Positions 17,116 to 26,300 of a stretch of DNA of 34,575 nt are shown in pieces. The translations under genes and the position numbers were made by a program. The DNA is taken from the NCBI GenBank assembly GCA_024276465.1, contig JAJRXD010000009.1, forward strand, positions 1 through 34,575. Reading direction: 5' to 3'. The notes under the pieces are model-generated. The model was not told where the DNA came from. It did no database searches and saw only the letters and a program-made list of their open reading frames with translations. This DNA is from Deltaproteobacteria bacterium. Its GTDB lineage: Bacteria > Desulfobacterota > WTBG01 > CAIYCZ01 > CAIRTM01. Numbering within the stretch: the stretch's first letter is position 1; the number at the start of each line of letters is the position of its first letter.

Positions 17116-17329
17116 TTCCAGGATATTGAACTTGTTGCATATTGCAATGCATGGGCAAAATATTCCTCTTTTTTTCAACATCTTTTTTTTTACCCCTCTT
17201 TTTTTACAAAAATCCGGATTTAATAAAAACATTACTATCTATATAGTTAATGCTAAAGCAACATGTTACGCTTCTATCTTAACAGAACAGATTAAGTTAT
17301 TTTATTTAGTTAAGGTTTGGGAAACATAG

Positions 17330-17345
17330 TGGCATATATTCTGCA
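17330..17345 (+). promoter_or_regulatory. Sigma-54-type promoter of the flagellar operon
   Basis: TGGCAT-N5-CTGCA matches the -24/-12 consensus TGGCAY-N5-TTGCA, with GG and GC exactly 10 bp apart. It lies 50 bp upstream of flgF and is the only such site I found near this operon. Sigma-54 control of rod, ring and hook genes is common in polar flagellates, usually with an FlrC/FleQ-type activator, none of which is in the window. Confidence 0.75.
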
Positions 17346-17394
17346 CAGAAAAACTGACAAAAGGGAAAAACAGATCATTAACCAGGGCAAATAG

Positions 17395-18177
17395 ATGAAC
17401 CAGGGATTTTACATAGCATTATCAGGAGCTAAACTTCAGGAACTGAGGCTGGATACAGTTGCCAACAACCTGGCTAACGCAAAAACATCTGGCTTTAAGG
17501 CAGACAAAGTGTCTTCAGGCTCCTTTGAGATGCAGCTTCAAAATGCTATTGGTGCCCCATCTTATTCTCACCAGCCGCTTAAGCGTATTGAGGATATGGA
17601 TTCACCCATGCATGGTTTTGGTGGCAGTTATTCAAAAACCCTTGGGGTCAGGACAAGTTTTAAACAGGGTGATCACAAGTTTACAGGGAACCCCTTAAAT
17701 ATTGCTTTGGATGGTCCGGGATTTATATCGCTCAAAACTCCCAATGGCACACGATATACACGTCAGGGAAATTATCTCCTGAACAGTGCCGGTGAGATGA
17801 TAACACCCGATGGATTTGCTGTTAAAGGTAAGGGCCTTTCTGAGCTGGGAACCGGCAAAATAACAATTGATACAGAAGGAACAGTTTTTTTAGATGGAAC
17901 TCAAAAGGGACAAATAGATCTTGTGGAATTCGATAACACGAATATCCTTCGTAAAGAGGGACATAATCTCTTTGCGTTAAGAACCGAAGGCAATTTTGAG
18001 AAAAAATCAAAAAATACAACTGTGAAGCAGGGTTTTCTTGAAATGTCTAATATAAATGTAATGAAGGAGATGGTTAATCTTATTGATCTTAACCGTATGT
18101 ATGAATCATATCAAAAGGTAATGACTTCCATAGATGAATCAATGAGGCAAGTCATTAATGAAGTTGGTGGAAATTAA
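17395..18177 (+). CDS. flgF: Flagellar proximal rod protein FlgF
   Basis: A 260-residue rod/hook-family protein. The N-terminal heptad region contains LDTVANNLANAKTSGFKAD, the shared axial signature, and the C-terminal region has GFLEMSNINVMKEMVNLI and a terminal helix. Length and order before flgG indicate FlgF, a proximal rod subunit. First gene of the operon, 50 bp after the sigma-54-type site. An AGGG seven bases upstream serves as a modest ribosome binding site. Confidence 0.92.
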   Translation: MNQGFYIALSGAKLQELRLDTVANNLANAKTSGFKADKVSSGSFEMQLQNAIGAPSYSHQPLKRIEDMDSPMHGFGGSYSKTLGVRTSFKQGDHKFTGNPLNIALDGPGFISLKTPNGTRYTRQGNYLLNSAGEMITPDGFAVKGKGLSELGTGKITIDTEGTVFLDGTQKGQIDLVEFDNTNILRKEGHNLFALRTEGNFEKKSKNTTVKQGFLEMSNINVMKEMVNLIDLNRMYESYQKVMTSIDESMRQVINEVGGN

Positions 18178-18192
18178 TTACAGGAGGTACTT

Positions 18193-18981
18193 ATGATTAG
18201 AGCATTGTGGACTGCGGCTACCGGAATGGGGGCCCAGCAAATCTCTATTGATACAATTGCCAATAATCTGGCTAATGTTAATACAACAGGGTTTAAAAAA
18301 GGAAGATCCGACTTTCAGGATCTTTTATATCAGACGCTCAGGCTTGCTGGAACAAAATCTTCAAGCGGAACAGAGGTTCCTACAGGAATACAGGTTGGAC
18401 ATGGTGTGAGGCTGGCGGCTGTTCAGAATATTTTCCTTCAGGGTGATTTTATGCAGACAATGAATGAACTTGACATTACGATTGAGGGGAAGGGATTTTT
18501 TCAGATACTTAAACCGGATGGAGAGATCGGATACACACGATCCGGAGCGTACAAGCTTGACAGAGACGGCAGGGTTGTGACATCAGACGGCTATCCCCTT
18601 GAGCCTGAGATTACAATCCCAAATGATTCGGTTAATATAACAATAGGACCTGACGGAACAGTTTCCGTTCTTCAGTCAACATCAACAGCAGCAACCGAGG
18701 CCGGCAACATTGAGCTTGCAATGTTTCCAAATGAGGCAGGCCTGAAAAATATCGGAAAAAATCTCTACTCCATTACAGATGCCTCAGGCGATGCTATTAC
18801 CGGTATTCCTGGTGAGGATGGATTTGGGACAGTAGCGCAGGGATTTCTGGAAATGTCCAATGTCAGTGTGGTTGAAGAAATGGTGAATATGATTGTGAGC
18901 CAGAGAGCTTATGAGATTAACTCTAAAGTTGTTCAAACATCTGATGACATGCTGAGGGTTGTGAATAGTCTTAAGAGATAA
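18193..18981 (+). CDS. flgG: Flagellar distal rod protein FlgG
   Basis: 262 residues, opening [16 protein letters not shown] with [18 protein letters not shown], and ending with [20 protein letters not shown] and a helix. These are the standard FlgG terminal motifs that pack the D0/D1 core of the distal rod. The length matches the family (about 260). AGGAGG lies before the ATG, 15 bp after flgF. Confidence 0.95.
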   Translation: MIRALWTAATGMGAQQISIDTIANNLANVNTTGFKKGRSDFQDLLYQTLRLAGTKSSSGTEVPTGIQVGHGVRLAAVQNIFLQGDFMQTMNELDITIEGKGFFQILKPDGEIGYTRSGAYKLDRDGRVVTSDGYPLEPEITIPNDSVNITIGPDGTVSVLQSTSTAATEAGNIELAMFPNEAGLKNIGKNLYSITDASGDAITGIPGEDGFGTVAQGFLEMSNVSVVEEMVNMIVSQRAYEINSKVVQTSDDMLRVVNSLKR

Positions 18982-18987
18982 TAAAAA

Positions 18988-19980
18988 ATGAAAACAGACC
19001 TGAAAAAAATCTTTATTGCAGTATTTTTTGTGTTCTTCACACTGGTGTCTGTGTGTACATCGGGTCATTTTAAGGTAATGGCAAAGGATATTACGGATAT
19101 TGTCATACAGAAGCAAAGCACTGTTTCCAGGGACAAAATTTTACTTGGAGAAATCTCCTCAATTCAGGGCAACCTGGCATCCATAGGCTACATTGAAAAT
19201 ATTGTTGTAGGAATTGCTCCTTTTCCCGGCAAAATACGAAAAATAAAAAAAGCTTATATTATTGCAAAATTAAAACTGAATGACATTGATTTGAAAAAAG
19301 TAAATTTTGTATGTCCTGATGAAATTAAAGTTTCTTCTGAATATATTGAGTTCTCAAGAGATGATCTTGAGAAGATAACACGCGAGTATATACTTGACAA
19401 GATGCCATGGAAGACTGAATGGGTGAAAATTGACAACTTTATATCAAAGCCTTTGCTGCTCTCAAAAGGTGAAGTTAGTTATACCTTTTCTCCTCATGAC
19501 AGAAAGGACTTTTTAGGAAGATTTCACAGCGAAATATTTTTTACAGTTGATGGTGTTCTTAAGAGTAAAGTCAGGGTTTCAGCACATATAACAGTAATTG
19601 CTCCTGTAGCAGTATCCAGCGGGATAATTGACAGGCACAATATCATAAAGGATGAGGATATCAGGATGCAGGGTAAGGATATAACATACATTGCCAATAA
19701 AGCTATCCTTGATATTAACGAAGTTTTAGGCAAAAGGGCCAAGGGCAGGATTCCTTCCGGCACTTTATTAAAGCACAGCATGTTTGAAGTTGAGCCTGTT
19801 CTGAAAAAAGGAGATATCGTAACTATTACTATTGAAACAGATTTTTTAAGCATCACTGCTCCCGGCAAAGTATTAGAGAATGGCTGCAGTGGGGATATGA
19901 TAAGGGTTTGCAACCTTTCAACCAATAATAAAATATATGCCTGTGTTAAAAGCAGCACGGAAGTAGAGGTCAAGTATTAA
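18988..19980 (+). CDS. flgA: Flagellar P-ring assembly chaperone FlgA
   Basis: 330 residues with an N-terminal signal sequence (IFIAVFFVFFTLVSVC) leading to the periplasm. The C-terminal half carries the SAF-like region (SGIIDRHNIIKDEDIRMQ; ANKAILDINEVLGKRAKG) and the KKGDIVTITIETDFLSITAPGK strand typical of FlgA. FlgA helps FlgI assemble into the P ring. It begins 6 bp after flgG, and its TAA is followed directly by the ATG of flgH. Confidence 0.88.
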   Translation: MKTDLKKIFIAVFFVFFTLVSVCTSGHFKVMAKDITDIVIQKQSTVSRDKILLGEISSIQGNLASIGYIENIVVGIAPFPGKIRKIKKAYIIAKLKLNDIDLKKVNFVCPDEIKVSSEYIEFSRDDLEKITREYILDKMPWKTEWVKIDNFISKPLLLSKGEVSYTFSPHDRKDFLGRFHSEIFFTVDGVLKSKVRVSAHITVIAPVAVSSGIIDRHNIIKDEDIRMQGKDITYIANKAILDINEVLGKRAKGRIPSGTLLKHSMFEVEPVLKKGDIVTITIETDFLSITAPGKVLENGCSGDMIRVCNLSTNNKIYACVKSSTEVEVKY

Positions 19981-20769
19981 ATGAAAATCTTCTCAAGGCA
20001 GTTTTTTTTATTTTTGCTCTTATGCATGATAACCGGGATGACATCAGCATGTGCTTCCCTTTCAGAAGATACAAAGATGTCAAAACCCACAGTTGAAAAT
20101 ACTGTTTCAAGTGAGGATGTTATTAAACAGGCATAAAAATCCGAGCAGCCTATTGACAACCCCTGTGAAGGCTCACTCTGGGCTCCTAAAAATTCACGTG
20201 CTTTTCTGTACGGAGATCCAAAAGCACGGAATATGAATGATATTTTAACAGTTAAAATAATTGAGATTGCTGATGCATCAAGAAATGCTTCAACAAAGCT
20301 TGCAAGAAAAAACGGCATGAGTTCATCCATAACAAAATTTCTTGGCTCACCCCTCAGCTTTGGAATGGATAATTTGTGGGGGAAAAACACCGGGGCAGCA
20401 ACAGCAGCCGAACGTGCTGAAAGGCCTTTTAAGCCGGAGCTTGAAAGTACCACAAAAAATTCTTTTGATGGATCAGGATCGACAATAAGAAGAGACAAGT
20501 TTATAGCAACTGTTTCAGTGAGAGTTGTAGATGTTTACCCAAATGGAAATATGTTTATAAAGGGTAAGAAGGAGGTCACCATAAACAATGAAAAACAGTA
20601 TATCTGGTTGAGCGGATTTGTTCGGCCTGAGGATGTTTCCTTTGACAATGTTGTTCTTTCATCAGCTATTGCAGATGCTAAAATAAGCATTTCCGGGAAG
20701 GGTGTAATTGCCGACAAACAGGCACCCGGATTTGGACATAGAATTTTTGACTGGGTCTGGCCGTTCTGA
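19981..20769 (+). pseudogene. flgH: Flagellar L-ring lipoprotein FlgH, interrupted by an in-frame TAA
   Basis: The gene reads in one frame from the ATG at 19981 to the TGA at 20767-20769, but codon 52 (20134-20136) is TAA. Before it lies a lipoprotein signal (FFLFLLLCMITGMTSAC, lipobox Cys24). After it the conserved FlgH body follows: GSLWAPKNSRAFLYGDPKAR, DILTVKIIEIADASR, FIATVSVRVVDVYPNGNM and the C-terminal FDWVWPF. The break falls in the variable linker, and nothing else is damaged. The first ATG after the stop (20233) would give a protein without export signal and without the GSLW segment. FlgH forms the outer-membrane ring, so loss should block assembly past the outer membrane unless readthrough occurs. 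A sequencing error is the alternative. Confidence 0.88.
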
Positions 20770-20794
20770 TAAACGCACAGTGAATATAATCGAA

Positions 20795-21946
20795 ATGTAT
20801 CTTATAAAAAACAGCAAAAGATTATTAATAAGACTTGTCAGCAATTACCCTTTAGTTTGCAGCATTTTCTTTATGGCCCTGTTGCTGGGTTTTTCTGATG
20901 CTGCACATGCAGTAAGAATAAAAGATATAACAAGTTTTAACGTGGCCAGGCAGAACCAGCTGATAGGTTACGGACTGGTTGCAGGACTTGATGGAACAGG
21001 GGACACATTCAAGACAGAGTTCACAAGACAGAGCCAGCTGAGCATGCTCAAAAAGATGGGGATTGTGGTTAATCCGGATGACGTTAAGGTCTATAACGTG
21101 GCAGCCGTAATGGTGACAGCGGATCTGCCTGCCTTTGCAAAGGCAGGAACACGGATAGATGTTGATATCTCGTCAATTGGAGATGCAGAGACCCTTCAGG
21201 GAGGAACCCTGCTGCTGACCCCCCTTAATGCCCCGGACGGGGAAGTTTATGCTGTGGCACAGGGGCCTTTGTCAATAGGTGGTTTTTCTTTTGGAGGTGC
21301 TGCTGGTGGAGGAGTCCAAAAAAACCATCCGACAGTCGGGAAAATACAGGGTGGGGCAATTGTTGAGAAAGAGGTGCGTATTGATTTGGTTGAAAGAACA
21401 AGTATTCAGATTTCTCTTAATCAACCTGATTTCACAACCTGCCTTAGAATGTCTCAGGCAATAGGTAACTCTATCGGCAGAGGAATGGCTGAACCGATTG
21501 ATGCCGGGACTGTTAAAGTTAAAATCCCGGAAAATCTGAGCGGCAACATTGTTTCGTTTATAGCAAGTATTGAAAATCTTGAAATAATTCCTGACATTAT
21601 GGCAAAAGTTGTTCTGAATGAGAGAACAGGAACTATTGTTATGGGTGAAAATGTCAGAATTTCAACTATTGCCATAGCACACGGTAACCTGAGCATTGTA
21701 ATTAAGGAACAGCCTGCAGTTTCTCAACCCCTGCCTTTTTCATCAGGGAAAACTGTGGTTGTTCCCCAGACCGAAGTTGAGGTCAAGGAGCAAAAGAGTA
21801 AATTATTGCTGGTTCCATCGGGCCCTACTATTGGTGAAGTTATTCGCGGGTTGAATGCGATAGGTGTATCTCCGCGCGATTTGATTGCAATAATTCAGGC
21901 AATAAAAGCAGCTGGTGCGCTGCAGGCTGAGCTTCAGATAATCTGA
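20795..21946 (+). CDS. flgI: Flagellar P-ring protein FlgI
   Basis: 383 residues from the ATG at 20795. That start gives a normal signal peptide (YPLVCSIFFMALLLGFSDAAHA) before VRIKDITSF; the frame also opens earlier, inside flgH, but an N-terminus there would bury the signal. Conserved parts are RQNQLIGYGLVAGLDGTGD, AVMVTADLPAFAKAGTRIDV, GGTLLLTPL and the C-terminal GPTIGEVIRGLNAIGVSPRD. FlgI forms the periplasmic ring around the rod with FlgA as chaperone. No clear ribosome binding site is seen, so coupling to flgH translation, 25 bp upstream, is possible. Confidence 0.92.
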   Translation: MYLIKNSKRLLIRLVSNYPLVCSIFFMALLLGFSDAAHAVRIKDITSFNVARQNQLIGYGLVAGLDGTGDTFKTEFTRQSQLSMLKKMGIVVNPDDVKVYNVAAVMVTADLPAFAKAGTRIDVDISSIGDAETLQGGTLLLTPLNAPDGEVYAVAQGPLSIGGFSFGGAAGGGVQKNHPTVGKIQGGAIVEKEVRIDLVERTSIQISLNQPDFTTCLRMSQAIGNSIGRGMAEPIDAGTVKVKIPENLSGNIVSFIASIENLEIIPDIMAKVVLNERTGTIVMGENVRISTIAIAHGNLSIVIKEQPAVSQPLPFSSGKTVVVPQTEVEVKEQKSKLLLVPSGPTIGEVIRGLNAIGVSPRDLIAIIQAIKAAGALQAELQII

Positions 21947-21965
21947 TAATTCTGATGAGAAAAAC

Positions 21966-22316
21966 ATGGAAACATTAGTAGACTTTGATTTTGTTCAGCA
22001 AAGGCCGGAACTGAAAACAGAGGCAAAATTTTCCACTGAACTGAACAATGATCCTGATGATAAAAGACTCAGGGAACAGTGCCATGAGTTTGAGGCTGTT
22101 CTTTATGAGTCTATGTTAAAAAGCATGAGGAATACAGTTGAAAAGTCTGAGCTTTTTTCAGGCGGGAAAGCAGAGGAAATTTACACTTCAATGCTGGACC
22201 AGGAATATGCAAAGATTCTTGCAGGAAACACAGGAGCCAGTCTTGCGGATGAACTGTACAAACAGATGATACGTGTACAACCGCCTGAAAAAGGCGATTT
22301 GCAGACCGAAATTTGA
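21966..22316 (+). CDS. flgJ: Rod-binding protein, FlgJ N-terminal type
   Basis: 116 residues matching the FlgJ rod-cap domain only: REQCHEFEAVLYESMLKSMR, then EIYTSMLDQEYAKILAG. The C-terminal muramidase domain of enterobacterial FlgJ is absent, as in many non-enteric flagellates, so peptidoglycan must be opened by another enzyme outside the window. It follows flgI by 19 bp. Only a weak GATGAG precedes the ATG. Confidence 0.85.
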   Translation: METLVDFDFVQQRPELKTEAKFSTELNNDPDDKRLREQCHEFEAVLYESMLKSMRNTVEKSELFSGGKAEEIYTSMLDQEYAKILAGNTGASLADELYKQMIRVQPPEKGDLQTEI

Positions 22317-22413
22317 ATGAATTTGCATGATGTTTCTGTGAATAAATTGAAATTAAATCTATTCTGCTTGAAAAGGCAGATATTTATTTAGTTCTGGGCT
22401 ATTTGAACAGGTT

Positions 22414-22440
22414 TAAGTTTTTCTGCGTTTTTGTCGATAT
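22414..22440 (+). promoter_or_regulatory. Sigma-28 (FliA)-type promoter of flgM
   Basis: TAAG (22414-22417), 15 bp, then GTCGATAT (22433-22440) closely matches the FliA consensus TAAA-N15-GCCGATAA. It lies 44 bp before flgM in a 168-bp gap, the only large gap inside the operon. It would let FliA drive its own anti-sigma factor and the late hook-filament genes behind it. Confidence 0.7.
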
Positions 22441-22484
22441 TTATGATAGACTCACTGATCTGATCAAAAGGAGGAGAAATTGAA

Positions 22485-22784
22485 ATGAAAGTATACAGTG
22501 AAGAGCCTGCCATAAATATAAATTCTGTGCTGCAAAATTTAAAAGAAAAAGAAGCAGACAAAAATGTTTTGCAAAACAAGACCACAGGTGCTGACGAAGT
22601 TCATCTATCACCCAGAGCAAAAGAATTTCAGAGGATAAAGGATGTCCTGGAGACGGTTCCTGACACCAGGGAACAAAAGGTTGCAGCAATAAAGGATTCC
22701 ATTGAAAAAGGTACCTATAAGCCTGACAGCAAAAAAACTGCTGAAAACCTTATAAATGAATCCCTTCTGGATCTGTTTATTTAA
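22485..22784 (+). CDS. flgM: Anti-sigma-28 factor FlgM
   Basis: 99 residues. The N-terminus is polar and disordered, and the C-terminal sigma-binding helices contain VHLSPRAKEFQRIKDVLETV and REQKVAAIKDSIEKGTY, the family hallmark (V-x-LS, then KVA-I-x-x-GxY). FlgM holds FliA inactive until the hook is complete and is then exported. GGAGG is seven bases before the ATG, and a FliA-type promoter lies just upstream. Confidence 0.9.
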   Translation: MKVYSEEPAININSVLQNLKEKEADKNVLQNKTTGADEVHLSPRAKEFQRIKDVLETVPDTREQKVAAIKDSIEKGTYKPDSKKTAENLINESLLDLFI

Positions 22785-22818
22785 AGCATTTTGAAGTAAA
22801 AGGTCTCCCATCCTTTGT

Positions 22819-22835
22819 CCCGTTAAAAAAACGGG
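22819..22835 (+). promoter_or_regulatory. Hairpin covering the flgN ribosome binding site
   Basis: CCCGTT (22819-22824) pairs with AACGGG (22830-22835) around an A5 loop. The GGG of the right arm is the flgN Shine-Dalgarno (GGGTGA) eight bases before the ATG at 22844. It could reduce initiation on flgN. It is not a terminator, since no T-run follows. Confidence 0.4.
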
Positions 22836-22843
22836 TGAATAGC

Positions 22844-23350
22844 ATGAAAAAATTGTTGGAAGACCTTTATAAAATTATAATTAAAGAAACCGACCTTTAC
22901 AAAAGCCTTCTTAATGTTCTCCACGAAGAAAATCAAATTATATTAAACTCTTCAGTTGAGAAACTTCATACAAACAACAAAAAGAAGGAAGTTCTTATCC
23001 TCCAGATAAAACTTCTTGATGAAACCTGTATCAGGATACTTGAAAAAATTCATCATGAACTTCCTGGTCAGCAGGTTCTTCCTCCCTCACTGAAACAAAT
23101 AATTGAATCAATGAAAGAACCTGCGGCCAGCCCCATGAAAACGGTTTACTCTAAGCTGCTGTCCATTGCACAGACAGTGAAGGAAATAAATACTGCCAAT
23201 GACAGGCTTATTAAGGGATCCCTCAGGGCTATTAAAAGTTCAATATCTTTTTTGCTGTCCTGTGCCTCAACCGGCAGCCCCTTTTATGAAAATAACGGGC
23301 AGTTGAAGACTGATAATTTTGTGAAGCCTGTGTTGAAGGAGGAGGCATAA
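22844..23350 (+). CDS. flgN: Flagellar export chaperone FlgN
   Basis: 168 residues from the ATG at 22844 (GGGTGA upstream), largely alpha-helical with a coiled-coil pattern: LLEDLYKIIIKETDLYKSLL, HEENQIILNSSVEKLHTNNK, KKEVLILQIKLLDE. Position between flgM and flgK and this helical profile match FlgN, the chaperone that escorts FlgK and FlgL to the export gate. The sequence is poorly conserved in the family, so context carries much of the call. Confidence 0.8.
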   Translation: MKKLLEDLYKIIIKETDLYKSLLNVLHEENQIILNSSVEKLHTNNKKKEVLILQIKLLDETCIRILEKIHHELPGQQVLPPSLKQIIESMKEPAASPMKTVYSKLLSIAQTVKEINTANDRLIKGSLRAIKSSISFLLSCASTGSPFYENNGQLKTDNFVKPVLKEEA

Positions 23351-23352
23351 TA

Positions 23353-26300
23353 ATGGGAATAGGTCTGTTTGGTGCACTGCAGATTGGGAAAGAAGGTTTG
23401 TTTACGCAACAGTCAGCCATAGGCGTAACCGGACATAACATTGCCAATGTGAATACCCCTGGTTTTTCCCGTCAAAAGCCTGTTATTGAAACCATGCCGG
23501 CCCAAAAGATCGGTTTGATCTATTTTGGCAGAGGAGCCCACCTTGGAAATATTACGAAAAGCTATGATAAATTTTTAAATAATTCCATTGCATTGGAGAC
23601 AAGTATCCTCGGAAAATGGGAGACGCAGGAAGCATATATGTCACAGACCGAAACCATTTTCAATGAGTCGAGTGAGCTGGGCCTTAATTTTATGCTTAAT
23701 AAATTCTGGGATGCGTGGAACGATCTTGCTGCCCAGCCCGAGGGAATACCTGAAAGAGCTGTTTTACAAAGTACAGGGCAGAGCATTGCCAAAAACCTCC
23801 AAAACATGTCACTCAATCTTGAAACTGTCAGGACTGATGCCAACAACAGGTTACTGAATACTGTTTCTCAGATTAATCAGCTGTCAGAAGAAATTGCTTA
23901 TTTGAACGGACAGGTTCTTTCAAGCTCAAGCCAGAGCGCAAATGCAAATGACATAACTGACAAACGAACACTGAGAGTAGAAGAGCTTTCAAAACTGATT
24001 GATACTACTGTCCTTGAAGCTGCAGACGGACAAATTACTGTTCTTACAAGCTCCGGAAGAGCGCTGGTGTCGGAAAATCTTTCATGGCAGCTTACAGCTA
24101 AAGCCGATGCTGACAGGGATGGATTTTATACAATTTATCATCTGGATAATGGAGTTGAAACAGATATAACTGACAGGATCAAAAGCGGAAGCCTGAAGGG
24201 GATCCTTGAGGTACGTGATGAAATTATTCCAAAATACCTGAGTAATCTTGACCTGCTTGCATCATCTCTTGTCACTGAAGTTAACAAAATACATTATCAG
24301 GGATATGGCCTTGACGGGACAACAGAAAACTATTTTTTCAGGCAGGTCACTGTTTTAAGTGAGGCAAACCGGAAAAATGATGGAGGAGGAAAGATTTATG
24401 ATTCTCAGGTTACTGATCCTCTTAAACTTGTAAACAGTGATTTTGAGCTGAAATTCGTAAGTTCCTCTCCTCAGACACCAAAATATGAAATTTATGACAC
24501 ACGTAATGAGAAATACATATTCCGTATAGATGCAGGCAATTCAACAGTTGTTTTTGATGATGGCGGTGGTGATGTAATTGTTTCACTTGCACATGGCACA
24601 TATACAGCCTCCGAACTTGCTGCTGAGCTTGAAACACAACTTGATTCATATGCTTCAACAGATCAGGACTATACAGTTACTTATAATGCAACAGACAGGA
24701 AATTTAAAATAACAAATAAAGGCACAGCTTCAATAGATATCAAGTGGGAAAATTCACTAACTACAGCTGCCGGCATACTTGGATTTAACAGTTCAAATAA
24801 AGCTGCTATCGCCAGCAACGGATCTGTGGAAAGTGATTCAACAGCAGGCACATACACTTATGCTGCTCAGCTTTTTGAAATTAAAAACGGAGCAAATGAT
24901 GCAATTATTTTCAGGGATGATGGTACAGCGACCGACAGAACCGCAACGCTTGACTCGGGAGTATATACTTCTGATCAGCTTGCTGCTGAAATCAAGTCTC
25001 AGCTTGAAGCAAAAAGCGGAGGATCTCAAACATATACTGTTTCCTACAGTAAGAGTTCTCAGAAATTCACCATTACAAATGATGCTGCTAATGCTAACAG
25101 CCTTAATCTCTTATGGTCAACCTCTGATGCAGCATCAACATTAGGTTTTAGTGCTGTTGACAGTGGTTTGTTTGTTCCAGGGGCATCTGATGAGAGCGAC
25201 AATGCAAGATATACAGAACGTATTTTTCAAATAACCGGCGGCAACAGAGAAATTAATTTTAATGACAGCGGTATTGGCGGAGATGTCACGGCATCTCTTG
25301 CACTGGGAGCATACACGGGAGAGGAGCTTGCAGCTGAGATTGAAAAACAGCTTGAGTCTACTTCCGGATCCTCCGGCCAGGATTATATTGTAACCTTTGA
25401 TGCAAAAAACGGCGCATTTACAATTGTTAATGCAGACAGCAATCAGCATGATCTTAATCTCTTATGGTCAACCTCAAACGCAGCATCAACATTAGGTTTT
25501 GATGCTGTTGACAGCGGTGCATTTGGAACAAATCTTTATGATGTAAGTGATAATGTGGCTGGTACTGTTACAACTTATGATACTATTGGTTTTTATGGTA
25601 TCTCAGTAAAGCTTACCGATGACGGGGCACTTCCTCAAAATCGTGATGTTTTTTCAATAAGCACAGTAAAGAATGCTGCCAAAACCATTGAAATGGATCT
25701 GGTTACTGCTACTGACCCTGAAAAAATAGCAGCAGCAAAGGACATATTTGAAGTTACTGGTTTGAACAACACGATTGTTTTTGATGATGATGGTGATCTG
25801 ACTGACGGTGTTAATTATAAAGTTGTTCTTCAAAACGGATCATACACACCAGATGAACTTGCAGATGAAATAGAACTTCAGCTCGAGCAGAATGGGTCCG
25901 GCCAGTCCTATTCGGTGAGATATGACAGCACAACAAATAAATTTACTGTTTCAAGCAACCCATCAAACGGGAATGAGCTTTTCCTGTTGTGGGAGAATGT
26001 TGATACAACAGCAGATTTTCTCCTTGGATTTAATAATAAAATATTTACAATCACAGCAGGTTCAAATGATACTATAAATTTTGATGACGGGACCGGCGGC
26101 GGGGTTGAGGCTGCGACCCTGACCTCAGGATCATACACAGGTGAAGAATTGGCAGAGGAAATTAAAAGCGCCCTTGAATCTGCCGGAGCATCAGGCTTTG
26201 AAGTTTCCGTAGCATACAACAGTACGGACAGACAATTTACAATAACGGCTGATAGCTCAGCCGGAGGTAATATTGATCTAAACTGGTCAACTTCAAATGC

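Noticed and set aside
19524-20498. Two long minus-strand frames (149 and 173 codons) over flgA and flgH
   Set aside because: They lie antisense to recognisable flagellar coding sequence, have no ribosome binding site and show no family features.
20708-20794. FlgI start at 20708 inside flgH
   Set aside because: It would place 29 charged residues before the signal peptide. The ATG at 20795 gives a normal exported protein.
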